NCBI GenBank assembly: GCA_963844885.1
Contig: CAWJQA010000020.1
Location: 372,001 to 436,000, forward strand
Direction: 5' to 3'
DNA: 64,000 nt
Origin: DATMER01 sp963844885
GTDB lineage: Bacteria > Acidobacteriota > Thermoanaerobaculia > Multivoradales > UBA5704
In this document: positions 28,152 through 54,831 of the stretch, piece by piece
How positions within the stretch are numbered: position 1 is the stretch's first letter
How the letters are laid out: every line of letters starts with the position of its first letter
Position numbers and translations under genes: made by a program
Notes under the pieces: generated by a model
Database searches by the model: none
Seen by the model: only the letters and a program-made list of their open reading frames with translations
What the model was told of the DNA's origin: nothing

Positions 28152-28832
28152 TCAATTGCAGCGCTTCTTCGTGTCCGCCGGGTCGGCGGTGACGACATCT
28201 CGACCCAGGCCGCAGTTGATGGCGTCCTGCTGGCCGTCCTGGGTGTTGATGTTGTCCTTGCCCGGGCCGGCGGAGATGGAGTCGGCGCCGTTGCCGCCGA
28301 CGATGGTGTCGGTGCCCACGCCGCCCACCAGGACATCGTTGCCATCGCCTCCATTCAAGGTGTCGTCGCCGAGCTCGCCGTCGAGGATGTCACCCCGGGA
28401 GCCTCCCGTCAGGATGTCGTCGCCCGGTCCTCCTTTCACGCGCATGGCCACGGCGTCGCCGGGCTCCCTTTCCTCTGCCTGGCTCACCTGGTCATTCTTG
28501 TCGCCCAGGTCGAGCGAGACGAAGCTCGGGTTGATGACGTCACAAACCACCCCTCCCTGGAGGGCGCGGCAACCCGGCCCCGCGAAGAGTGACGCGGTTG
28601 AATCACTCACTGTGAAGCCGTTGACGAACAGCCCGGTGGAGGGGTCGAATATCGCGCCTCGGGGATCGACCACGAGGGTGTTGACTTCGTTGTTCCCCGC
28701 CTTGAAGACGACGGCCGAACCCTCAACCTGGACCACGCCGGCCCCTGCCGGCCGCGGAATCCCCATCACGGCACCGCCGAGCGCCGCCGCAACAGTGCCG
28801 ACTCTGAGAGCTTTGAGCAAGTTCCTCTTCAT
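28152..28832 (-). CDS. secreted calcium-binding RTX-repeat protein
   Basis: This 226-residue protein has a signal peptide (LRVGTVAAALGGAVMGIPRPAGA). From about residue 134 a run of glycine/aspartate nonapeptides follows (GGPGDDILTGG, GELGDDTLNGGDGNDVLVGG, GGNGADSISAGPGKDNI). These hemolysin-type repeats form a parallel beta-roll that binds calcium outside the cell. The repeat block is short and there is no enzymatic domain, so it may be structural or an adhesin. GGGAG precedes the ATG at 28832. Confidence 0.8.
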   Translation of the reverse strand: MKRNLLKALRVGTVAAALGGAVMGIPRPAGAGVVQVEGSAVVFKAGNNEVNTLVVDPRGAIFDPSTGLFVNGFTVSDSTASLFAGPGCRALQGGVVCDVINPSFVSLDLGDKNDQVSQAEEREPGDAVAMRVKGGPGDDILTGGSRGDILDGELGDDTLNGGDGNDVLVGGVGTDTIVGGNGADSISAGPGKDNINTQDGQQDAINCGLGRDVVTADPADTKKRCN

Positions 28833-28925
28833 AACTCGGATCTCCCTTCTTGGAAAGGAGCCATTCCTGGCTCGGTTGTCCGAGGAAGAGAGGCGATCGG
28901 GAGGAGAGGATGTTACACCATATCC

Positions 28926-29372
28926 TCAAAAACAGGGCTTCCATACCCCCGGAGGGTCGGCGAGACGATTTCGATCTACGGTGGCTACCGGGTACAAGCC
29001 CAGGTGTTCGACAAACGGCAGGAAATCCCGATCCGAGAAGAGAAGGGCGTGTCCTTCGTCAATGCAAAAGGTGGCGATCACCGCGTCGATCGTCTTGCGG
29101 ATGGTGATGCCTCGCTTCCGAAGCGCGCGAAAGTTGTCCGCGGATCTCAGGGCTCTCTCAGGACCGAGCATCTCCATGACGGCGAGAGCCGTCAACAACC
29201 GGCGGGCAGTGCGGTAGTCCGCGTCCGAGCGGAAGCCCTGCAAGACCTCGGTCAGAATGATGTCGCCAATCCCGAGAGGCTCGACGCCGAGAAGGGAATC
29301 CAACTTCTCGGTCTGAGGAGTGCCGAGGCCGTTGAAATAATCGATCCAGACGCCCGAGTCCACGATGATCAT
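28926..29372 (-). CDS. PIN-domain ribonuclease toxin (VapC family)
   Basis: This complete PIN domain of 148 residues opens MIIVDSGVWIDYFNG with the first acidic residue (D5). Further acidic positions lie in LTEVLQGF, TIDAVIATFC and LLFSDRDFLPF. It should cleave RNA, often tRNA, when its antitoxin is lost. It overlaps the antitoxin gene by ATGA. The last 15 residues extend slightly beyond the family's usual end. Confidence 0.88.
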   Translation of the reverse strand: MIIVDSGVWIDYFNGLGTPQTEKLDSLLGVEPLGIGDIILTEVLQGFRSDADYRTARRLLTALAVMEMLGPERALRSADNFRALRKRGITIRKTIDAVIATFCIDEGHALLFSDRDFLPFVEHLGLYPVATVDRNRLADPPGVWKPCF

Positions 29373-29563
29373 GAATCGGTTCTCATCTCCTCGAGGTCCC
29401 CTTCCCAGTGGAGCTTCCCGCGAAACGACCGGATCGTCTCCTGCTGCCTGAGGCGGATCAAGGTTTTCAGGCCAAGCTCGACCGCCTCGCGTTTGGTCTT
29501 GAGGCCCGTGGTCCGCAGCGCATCTTCCATCAGCTTATCATCAATCACGATGTTCGTTCTCAC
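29369..29563 (-). CDS. VapB-type antitoxin (ribbon-helix-helix)
   Basis: This 64-residue protein starts at a GTG: RTNIVIDDKLMEDALRTTG, then KTKREAVELGLKTLIRL, the ribbon-helix-helix of the DUF2191/VapB group. The tail LHWEGDLEEMRTDS should cover the toxin active site. It is paired with and overlaps the PIN toxin downstream. Confidence 0.88.
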   Translation of the reverse strand: MRTNIVIDDKLMEDALRTTGLKTKREAVELGLKTLIRLRQQETIRSFRGKLHWEGDLEEMRTDS

Positions 29564-29935
29564 GGGCAGTCCTCCAATGTGTACCGAGCCGCCAAGGTAT
29601 ACACACGACATACGATAGCCTGTCTTGGGGGTTCTTGCAACGCTCCCGGGAAAGGTGCCCCGGGAAGCGACCTCCGACCTTTGGCACCCTTCCCGGGGCA
29701 CCCTTCCCGCTGCGGGGGCTCGGGGCGGCCGGTAGCGCGCGCTCGCCCTCTCGGGTGGTGATGGGCGGCAGCCGGCTTCCAAGGGTGGAGGGCCTGCTCG
29801 GGGTCCCCGCGTCGATTACGGCGTTCATCGGGCGGGCTCCCCGCCGGCCGCTTCGGAGAAGGCCCCTGCTGGGTGTAGAATCTCATCGAGGCCTCCTTTG
29901 TGGTTCGGGGTGGCTCATCACAATGGAGAAGTGAC
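29564..29935. other. intergenic region with hairpin
   Basis: The 370 bp between divergent genes hold the inverted repeat at 29647-29709 followed by a word (GGGGGCTCGGGGCGGCCGG) that also follows the hairpin at 22595-22667. No gene is supported. Confidence 0.45.
29647..29709. repeat. intergenic hairpin, 21-bp arms
   Basis: The arms at 29647-29667 and 29689-29709 (CGGGAAAGGTGCCCCGGGAAG and its complement with one mismatch) flank a 21-base loop. It is followed by the 19-base word shared with the 22.6-kb hairpin. Confidence 0.7.
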
Positions 29936-30421
29936 ATGGTGAAGCCAGCAAAGAATACGATTTGCCTTTGGTACGATGGTGACGCCGAGGACGCGGCGCG
30001 ATTTTACGCCAAGACCTTTCCCGATTCATCCGTTAGCGCGGTGCATCGCGCACCGGGAGACTATCCGTCCGGGAAGAAAGGGGATGTGTTGACGGTCGAG
30101 TTTACCGTGATGGGGATTCCCTGCCTCGGGCTCAATGGCGGCCCCGCATTCAAGCACAACGAGGCATTCTCGTTTCAGGTCGCAACCGCCGACCAGGCCG
30201 AAACCGATCGTTACTGGAACGCGATCGTCGGCAACGGCGGCCAAGAGAGTGCGTGCGGCTGGTGCAAGGACAAATGGGGATTGTCCTGGCAGATAACGCC
30301 GATCGCTCTGACCCAAGCGATAACCGATCCCGATCCCGCCGCCGCCAAGCGCGCGTTCGATGCGATGATGGAGATGCAAAAGATCGACATCGCCGCAATC
30401 GAGGCGGCGCGCCGCGGTTGA
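29936..30421 (+). CDS. VOC-superfamily protein (PhnB-like)
   Basis: This 161-residue protein has KNTICLWYDGDAEDAARFYAKTFPDSSV and later GIPCLGLNGGPAFKHNEAFSFQV. That is the pattern of the PhnB-like VOC proteins often labelled 3-demethylubiquinone-9 3-methyltransferase-like, which are metal-binding or small-molecule-binding rather than true methyltransferases. It ends about 175 bp before the NRPS start on the same strand. Whether it belongs to the NRPS pathway cannot be told from sequence. Confidence 0.82.
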   Translation: MVKPAKNTICLWYDGDAEDAARFYAKTFPDSSVSAVHRAPGDYPSGKKGDVLTVEFTVMGIPCLGLNGGPAFKHNEAFSFQVATADQAETDRYWNAIVGNGGQESACGWCKDKWGLSWQITPIALTQAITDPDPAAAKRAFDAMMEMQKIDIAAIEAARRG

Positions 30422-30595
30422 GGTTGCATCTCGGAAGCATTGGACCGGCCCCGTGCCACGCCGCGGGGAGTCGCGAGAACTTCATTGTCTTTGAGAATGA
30501 GCGGATGTGGCTTGCATGCCTGATGTCTCTCCAGTAGGGTCGGGCCAGCATCTATGGGTAGGGTTGCCCGAGCGTCTCTCCTGGATGAGGAAGGC

Positions 30596-48589
<17,994 letters not shown>

Positions 48590-48596
48590 CGGGCAT

Positions 48597-48930
48597 CCGC
48601 CGAAGCGTTTCGCCCTCTCGCCGAAGCGCTTCGGCGTCATCCCGAGACGCTTCGGCGACTCGCCGAAGCGCTTCGGCGGCCGGCTCAACGCTTCAGCGTC
48701 TCGCCGAAGCGTCTCGCCGCCTCGCCGACGCGCTTCGGCGTCTCCCGCAACGCTTCGGCGTCTCGCCGCAACACCTCGGCGCCTCCCGAGACCCTTCGGC
48801 GTCTCGCCGAAGCTTTGCGGCGTCATCCCGAGACGCTTCGGAACCCCGCCGAAGCGCTTCGGCGGTCGGCTCAACGCTTCGGGGTCTCCCTGAAGCGTCT
48901 CGGCACCTCGCCGAATCGTCTCGGCGCCTC
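48597..48930. repeat. 21-bp degenerate tandem repeat array 3
   Basis: Units built around GCCGAAGCGCTTCGGCG, itself nearly palindromic, recur with about 21-bp spacing (for example at 48601, 48622, 48643 and 48664). Because 21 is a multiple of three, the minus strand reads as heptads of the PKRFGET type. The frame has no normal start, so I regard the peptide as a by-product. The array has no spacers. It lies between the NRPS end and a duplicated gene fragment. Confidence 0.82.
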
Positions 48931-48931
48931 G

Positions 48932-49019
48932 GTCGTAGACCCTCCGCAGAGGCTCAGGCGGTCCGCCGTTCGTCGAGAGTATCAGGAAAAGACGCTTGCC
49001 GTCGTTGGCCAAGGTCCGG
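48932..49019 (-). pseudogene. duplicated 3' fragment of the secreted protein gene at 50466-51086
   Basis: The minus strand reads LANDGKRLFLILSTNGGPPE and then PLRRVYDRG. It matches the C terminus of the gene at 50466-51086 (LSNDGKRLFLILSMKGGPPV, then PLRRAYDRAEG), and the DNA match is about 80 percent over 85 bp. The remainder of that gene is absent and the fragment runs straight into array 3. Confidence 0.75.
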
Positions 49020-49119
49020 GGCTCGCGCCGGACCTTGGTCGGCTTGATCGCGCTTGGGGTAGACTCGCCCTGGTACGCACCGAGCCGGTGGCCTACATCT
49101 GGCAAGAAGGGGAAGCCCG

Positions 49120-49335
49120 ATGATCTTTCATGTGACTCTCGAGCATGCAGAAGATGGTTGGGTCGTGGTGGAATGCCCGGCGCTGCCGGGCTGTGTTTCC
49201 CAAGGGAAGGACGAGAAGGAAGCCCTGGACAATATTCGGGAAGCCATCACCGCCTGGTTGTGGGCCGAGGACCAGAAAGCGGTGGCTGTTCTCGCCAAGG
49301 TCGAAGGGCACGTCCCCGTCGTGGTGGCTGTCTAG
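49120..49335 (+). CDS. hicB: HicB-like antitoxin
   Basis: This 71-residue protein has FHVTLEHAEDGWVVVECPALPGCVSQGKDEKEALDNIREAI, the standard HicB domain, without a C-terminal DNA-binding extension. It ends four bases before the GTG of the HicA-like gene. It is distinct in sequence from the HicB-like gene at 22809. Confidence 0.9.
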   Translation: MIFHVTLEHAEDGWVVVECPALPGCVSQGKDEKEALDNIREAITAWLWAEDQKAVAVLAKVEGHVPVVVAV

Positions 49336-49338
49336 CCC

Positions 49339-49560
49339 GTGGGCAAGCTCGGTAACATCTCTGGAAGGGAAGCCGCCAAGGCCTTCCAGAGGGCCGGATG
49401 GATGCCCATCGGTCAGGTTGGAAGCCACCTGGTGCTGGTCAAACCAGGTGTCAGGGCCAATCTGTCGGTGCCTCAACACAAGGAGCTGTCGGTAGGAACT
49501 CTGCGCTCTCTGATCCGGAATGCCGGCCTGACGACCGATGAGTTCCTCGCCCTCCTATGA
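49339..49560 (+). CDS. hicA: HicA-like mRNA interferase toxin
   Basis: This 73-residue protein starts at GTG. It has SGREAAKAFQRAGWMPIGQVGSHLVL with the catalytic His in GSH and SVPQHKELSVGTLRSLIRNAGLT, the complete HicA fold. It forms an operon with the HicB-like gene just upstream and overlaps the convergent Uma2-like gene by six bases. Confidence 0.9.
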   Translation: MGKLGNISGREAAKAFQRAGWMPIGQVGSHLVLVKPGVRANLSVPQHKELSVGTLRSLIRNAGLTTDEFLALL

Positions 49561-50361
49561 AGCCCGGAGGGCGGCGAGGATCTCAGCCACCGTGGCGGTG
49601 GTCGCCTTGTGGAGGACGGACTCGAGGACCGCGGGGTCGCTGGAGCCAGAGAGTGCGGTCCGCAAATCGTCGCCCACCGCGAGGCCACGTCCAGCGCAAA
49701 TCGCGAGGATCGCCTTGCGCAAACCCTGAGCCTCGCCCTCGGCACGGACATCGTCCAGGCTGGCGTAGCCCTGGCGCTGGAGGAGATTGCGGAAGATCAC
49801 CCGCCGTGACGCCTCGCGGTCATAGAGCGCTTCCACCGGCACCGGATTGGCGAGGATGCCCGGCGCTTCGAGCTGCTCGCCGGGGTTCGCGATGCGCAGC
49901 TTCTGGTCCGGCTGATGGACCTCCACCCGCCGCGGGCCGGTCAGCCGCACCACCCAGACGTACCGGGTGCCGGCCGCGAAGAGCTCTTGGATCTTGATCC
50001 GCAATTCCGCCTCGTCCTGGCCGGTGTCGGCGTACTCGACCGCCAGGGCCGGTGTGCCCGGGCTCCATCCCGGCTGGTCAGGCAGATCTCCGATGGAGAG
50101 ATCCGGGGCACGAAGGACTTCCGGAGACGGGGAAAACCCGACGTCGACTCCGACATCCTGGACCGCGGGGTCGCTTGCCAGTACCCCGTCTCCCACACTC
50201 GTCGCCTTCCCTCCCCGGCTGCCGGTGGGCAGGCAGTGAATGGGATGGCCGTTGGACAGCTCGTACGGATCGCCGGGACGGAGCTGGTCGGCATGGAAGG
50301 GTCCCTGAGACCCGGCAGGGAAGGGTCTCTGGGACCAAGTATGGGGTAACCTCTTTGCCAT
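49555..50361 (-). CDS. Uma2-like (DUF820) nuclease-fold protein
   Basis: This 268-residue protein has a middle part with the Uma2 PD-(D/E)xK-type pattern: APDLSIGDLPDQPGW, then ALAVEYADTGQDEAELRIKIQELFAAGTRYVWVV. The C-terminal 80 residues (YASLDDVRAEGEAQGLRKAI onward) resemble tails seen in other Uma2-like proteins, with helices predicted to mediate assembly. The family is common in multicopy in cyanobacteria and acidobacteria; its biological role is unsettled. Confidence 0.78.
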   Translation of the reverse strand: MAKRLPHTWSQRPFPAGSQGPFHADQLRPGDPYELSNGHPIHCLPTGSRGGKATSVGDGVLASDPAVQDVGVDVGFSPSPEVLRAPDLSIGDLPDQPGWSPGTPALAVEYADTGQDEAELRIKIQELFAAGTRYVWVVRLTGPRRVEVHQPDQKLRIANPGEQLEAPGILANPVPVEALYDREASRRVIFRNLLQRQGYASLDDVRAEGEAQGLRKAILAICAGRGLAVGDDLRTALSGSSDPAVLESVLHKATTATVAEILAALRAS

Positions 50362-50465
50362 GCCGCAAGCTTAGCACTGCGGAGCGCCGATTTAAAGGCC
50401 GAGGCCTCGGTAAAGTTGCCGGCTTACCCGACCCGATGCTCTCTCCCCGAGTCCCGGGAGGTGTT

Positions 50466-51086
50466 TCAACCCTCCGCCCGGTCGTACGCCCTCCGCAGAG
50501 GCACCGGTGGTCCGCCCTTCATCGAGAGTATCAGGAAGAGCCTCTTGCCGTCGTTGGACAGGGTCCACGACTCGGTCCGCGCCGGCCCCTTCTCCGGCTT
50601 GATCTTCACGATAAGGTAGCCGTCCTTCCAACTCGCCCGGACCGTCTCCGTTCCGCCGGGACCCTCGACCTTGATCTTCTTTCCGCTTGGCTTGAAGACG
50701 CGGGACCGGCCGCCGCTGTCCGTGATCGTCACCTCGCCGTCCTTCTGAAGGATCGTCAACTCGTCCAGGTTGTGCATCGCCTGCATCGCCGGCGGTGGAG
50801 GCCCGCCCCTCATCCGGCCGCGTGATCCTCCGTCCGGAGGTCCACCCGGCCCTCCTCTCGGGCCTCCGTGGCCTCTGGGGCCTCCTTGTTCGCCGAAACC
50901 GGGCCGCCCTTCGCCGCGCCGCCCCTGCATCAACCGCGCGGTAATCTCGTCGTTGAGCCTCCAGGTGCCGCTCAGGTCCGGCTCCGGAGCCTTCTCACGG
51001 GCTCCTTCGGCCGCTGCCGCGGCCAGGAGCGCTGCCAGAACCACCAGAACCAGAAGCCACGCCGTTCGTACCGGTCGTCTTGCCAT
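50466..51086 (-). CDS. secreted low-complexity protein of unknown function
   Basis: This 206-residue protein has a signal peptide (TAWLLVLVVLAALLAAAAAEG), DLSGTWRLNDEITARLMQ, a Gly/Pro/Arg-rich middle (about 55-100), and a beta-rich C-terminal half (VTITDSGGRSRVFKPSGKK, WTLSNDGKRLFLILS). The SGTWRLN opening and repeated strand pattern suggest a lipocalin-like or META-like beta-barrel. I do not recognise a named family. Part of its 3' end is duplicated near 48.93 kb. Confidence 0.65.
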   Translation of the reverse strand: MARRPVRTAWLLVLVVLAALLAAAAAEGAREKAPEPDLSGTWRLNDEITARLMQGRRGEGRPGFGEQGGPRGHGGPRGGPGGPPDGGSRGRMRGGPPPPAMQAMHNLDELTILQKDGEVTITDSGGRSRVFKPSGKKIKVEGPGGTETVRASWKDGYLIVKIKPEKGPARTESWTLSNDGKRLFLILSMKGGPPVPLRRAYDRAEG

Positions 51087-51347
51087 CTCCGCCTCCTCTG
51101 TGGCGCTGCAAGGCTAGCCGCGTCCCGAAGACGAATCTTCATCGCGACGCAAAGAACTTGTAAGGGATGTAAACCTACCTGAGCTTCCAGCCTTCCTCTA
51201 TGATCTCTACGTTGCCACTTTGGGGATCGCGGCAGCGCACCTTTCGAGCCCAGGAGGGCGGCGGCCATCTCCGCCGCCCCCCTGATCGGACCAAGAGCCT
51301 CAGTTGACGGCCCGCCGGACGCGTAACCCGGCCCATACAGCCAAGAA
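51087..51347. other. region downstream of the TIR-NACHT-FGE gene
   Basis: This region contains the upstream sequence of the secreted-protein gene and the tail of the uncorrected TIR-NACHT frame, which stays open to 51175. No second gene, repeat or reverse transcriptase is seen here. Confidence 0.35.
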
Positions 51348-54291
51348 TCAAGGCTCGGGACCGGACGGCAGCAGGCAACGAAAGCCAAAGCACCTGACCC
51401 GGAGCGATGCCCTGTGCCTGTTGCGGTATCGCCACAGCCAGATACCTGGCACCGCCGATCCACGACCCGCCGCGCAAACAACGAACAGCGGTGTCATCAC
51501 CCGTGGTGGAGAGAGGGTCTCGTTGCCCATCACGATCCCGATAGGCCGCCGCATCCCAGACATCCTCGCACCACTCCCAGACGTTGCCGGCCTGGTCCAA
51601 CGCGCCAAAGGGCCCCGCACCTTTAGGGTAGGATCCCACGGGCGTCGTCCGGCCTTCCCGGCTCCCGAAGTTAGCGTGCTCCGGCGTCGGCTCGTCGTTC
51701 CCCCAGGGGTAACGCCGTCCATCCGGCCCCCGCGCCGCGGCCTCCCACTGCGCCTCGCTCGGCAGACGCAGGCCCGCCCACCGGCAGTAGGCCTGTGCCT
51801 CTTCCCAACTCACCCCCACCACTGGCTGCTCGGGTTGATTGAACTGCTTGTCAGCCCAGTACGCGGGCTCGGGGGTGCCTGGGTTCGCGGCCAGGAAGCG
51901 GCCGTATTGCTCATTCGTCACCGGGTACTTGGCGATCCAGAAGGGGCTGAGAACCACGCGATGAACGGGCCTTTCGTTATCGGTGATGTCCTTGGCCCCC
52001 AGGGTGTACTCTCCGCCCGGCACGTACAGCAGTACCGTTCCATCTGTCTCGTTTCGCCGTTCCTCCGAGATCCTCAGGAAGTCGAGCACATAGGGGTCGT
52101 CGGCGATCTGGTCAACACGCGCTTGCTGGTGTCGAGCCGGCCGCTCGATGCCCAGCAGCTCGGCGGCCATGCCGGCTACTTCTCGGTCCTGATCGGTCAA
52201 CAGGCGGCTGACAAGGGCTTTCCCCACAACTCCGTCCGGCAGCGGTTCCGCGTCCCAGCCAGGGAGCGCGCGCAGCAGGCGCAACGCGTGATAGCGCTCC
52301 TGTGCGCTCGCGATCCCCCCGGCCAGCGCCGCGAGAAGCGGCCTCGGGGTCACCGCCGAAGCGTCGCGCAGGAGGTCGTCGGCGAGGCGGACGTCGCGCT
52401 GGAGAGCTTCCTGCCGCAGCAGGGTGCTCAGCAGCGGCTCGAAGAGACTCGGATTGTCGAGACCCACGGCGAGGAGGATCACCTCCCGCCACCAGGTCTC
52501 GCCGAAATGCCCGGCGAGATCGACGAGAAGCTCCGGAGCGCGGACGATCTGATCCTGGACGTGGCGGGCGCTCAGGTATTCCTGGAAGCTCAAATGCAGG
52601 AAGGCGTACGCCGGGCCGACGTTGACCAACAGGCCGGACTGGTCGCGGATCGCCTCCAGGAGAGCCTCGCCGTCGTCGGCGCCGCGCCCCAGCTCGCGCA
52701 GCGGCGCGGCCAGAAGCGGCAGGATTTCCGCCGTGCCCGCCTCCTTGCGGTCTTGGGTGTGGAGCCACCAGGCCAACGGCTGGAGGAGCTTGAGCGACTG
52801 AGAGGCGGTGAGGACGACAGGCATCCCCTTCGCCCGGCGCCAGAGCTCGAGGAGGACGGCGCAGCAATCGCCGTAGAGATCCACCCGCCGCTCGGGCAGG
52901 TGCTTGCGGTCGCGGTGGACGAGGCAGAGGATCTGGAGCAGCAGGGGATTGGTCGCCAGATCCCGCAAGCTCACCGTGCGCGGATCGTCCGCGGTGAAGA
53001 TCCGCAGGGCGAGATCGTCCGCCGCCTCCGTCGCCAGCCGCTCGGCCACCTCGGGCGCGCGGCCCAGCTCGGCCTGCGCCTCCACCGCGCCGTACCAGTC
53101 CTGGAGAAAGCGCCGGGCTTCCGCCTCAGTCAAGTCGCGGACGTGAAGCTCCAGGAAGCGGCCGGTGAGCCGCGCATCGCCTTTGTAGCCGGCATAACGG
53201 CTGGTCACCACGAAGATGCTGTCCTTGAGGCTTGTCACCGCCGCCTCTTCCAGCCAGCGGGAGACTTCGGCGCGCTGCGCGGCATCGGCGATCTCGTCCA
53301 AACCGTCGACCAGGACAAGGAGGTGATCGCGCCGCAACAGGCGCTTCGCGAAAGCCGCGGCGTCGAGGCCTGGGGCGATCCGTTCGATCGCGCCGGTCAA
53401 GGCAGGCAGCAAACCGGTGCCGGGATCCGCCAGACGCCGCAGCTCGAGGAGCACCGGCACGGTTTCCGCCGGCAGGCCGAGGCGGGCCGGACCCGCGAGA
53501 ACGAAGTGCTTGAGCAGCGTGGTCTTGCCCGTCCCCGGATCGCCGAGCACGACGGCGCCGCGCAGGCCGTGCTCCTGGGCAAGGGAGAGCGCCGCGTCGA
53601 ACGGCACCTCGCGGTCCTCACACTCCGCGAAGGCCGGATCGCGCAGCGTCCCGCCTTTCTTGTGCTCGCTCTCCATCGCATGGTGCATCACCCGCGCCCG
53701 CAGCGGCACGTAGACGCTCTCCAGCCGGATCGGCAGCCGCACCCGCGTCGCGAAACCGGCGATGGGAAGATCCCGGTGGGCGGCACGCAGCCGTTCCAGG
53801 TAGTGGACCAGATCCGGATCTTCCGGGGTGGTGATCCGCCCTGCATTCCAGCCCGGCCGGTCCCGTTCGACGATCTCCTCCGCGATCTTGACCAGCTCTC
53901 CTTCCCACTTTTCCCCAAAGCTGTCCAGGGGTGTGCCGTCGAGAGGCCGGGCCTGAAGCCGAGAGAGCCAGGCGACTTTCTTCCACATGCATGGGCGGAC
54001 GATCACAGGGAAGACCCGCAACTTGTCCTTGGCCCGCCCTTCGAGAAACCGCGGGACTTCCTTGCTGAGGATAAACTCGGAGGTCAGGAAATCGGCTGAG
54101 ACGAGGAAGACCGCCACACTGGCCCGGTCGATGGCGGCTTCAATCTCCTTCAGCCACTCAACCCCGGCCCCGATCCGCCGGTCGTCCCAGACATCGAGCA
54201 CTCCTTCTCTCTCCAGGACGCCCAATTGCTTCGCGAGCCGGTCCTTCCACAGTTCGTCCTTGTGGCTGTAGCTGATGAAGACGGAAGGCAT
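51348..54291 (-). CDS. TIR-NACHT-FGE protein (NLR-like defence candidate)
   Basis: The protein has about 980 residues. The N-terminal TIR domain (1-145) has VFISYSHKDE and VAVFLVSADFLTSEFI. The NACHT NTPase has Walker A (GDPGTGKTT, 250-258), Walker B (LLVLVDGLDE, 324-333) and the helical region after it. A C-terminal formylglycine-enzyme-like domain follows from about residue 755 (VPGGEYTLGAKD, VVGVSWEEAQAYCRWAGLRL, GNVWEWCEDVWD, LRGGSW). The FGE catalytic cysteine pair is absent, so this is probably a C-type-lectin-like sensor. One frame change near 51455 recovers the usual end (RYRNRHRASLRVRCFGFRC). TIR domains of this type often hydrolyse NAD+ on infection. Confidence 0.88.
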
Positions 54292-54300
54292 TCGAAGATT

Positions 54301-54633
54301 TTAGCGCGGGAGATGATCACGGTCGACATCGTGATTGCCCGGGACGAGGAAGAGATCCTTGAGCGGCACCTCCGGCGTGAAGGCCCGGCGGACGGCGTCG
54401 AGAAACGCCGCGGCTTCGCGGAACTGCTCCTCGATCGACTTCCCCGGCTCACTGCCGAGATGCCCGAAGGCGGCGTCACCGGTGAAGAAGATCAGGTCCG
54501 GCCGCAGGCCGTGATCGCGCGCGAGCCCGGCGAGGTCTTGGACCAGCGTCTCGGTGATCCGCCCCGCATCCCAGCCGGAGCGGGGGCGGCAGGCGTGGAG
54601 ATCGGAGAGGTGCAGCCAGGTCAGGGCGGCCAT
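54301..54633 (-). pseudogene. calcineurin-like phosphoesterase, N-terminal part only
   Basis: 110 residues contain WLHLSDLHACRP, LIFFTGDAAFG and VPGNHDVDRDH, the first metal-binding motifs of the metallophosphoesterase family. The protein stops right after these, so the remaining His motifs are lacking. The TIR gene starts ten bases later on the same strand. Larger proteins joining such a phosphoesterase to NACHT domains exist, so this may be the leftover N terminus of a previous effector replaced by TIR, or a gene shortened by a nearby frameshift. Confidence 0.7.
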
Positions 54634-54831
54634 GATGGACGGATTGTTTCATGAGTCGCGCCCGGGTGAGGCGATATACTCCCCCTCCAACTGTCGGCCA
54701 CCGCCGCCTTGACCGGCAAGAAGCCACGGAGGAGGTTCGGTTTCGGTCGGGAAAACGCGGTATGCTTGGCGAGATAGCTTCACCAGAACCCGCGACGTGC
54801 CGGCCGTCAACCTCTCTTCGGGGGGCCAGCC

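Noticed and set aside
29936..30595. VOC protein as a dedicated NRPS pathway gene
   Set aside because: It is adjacent and on the same strand, but neither family nor spacing gives real evidence of a shared pathway.
50466..54291. Diversity-generating retroelement near the FGE-like tail
   Set aside because: No reverse-transcriptase motif and no adenine-substituted repeat of the tail are visible in the window; kept only as a question about the wider genome.
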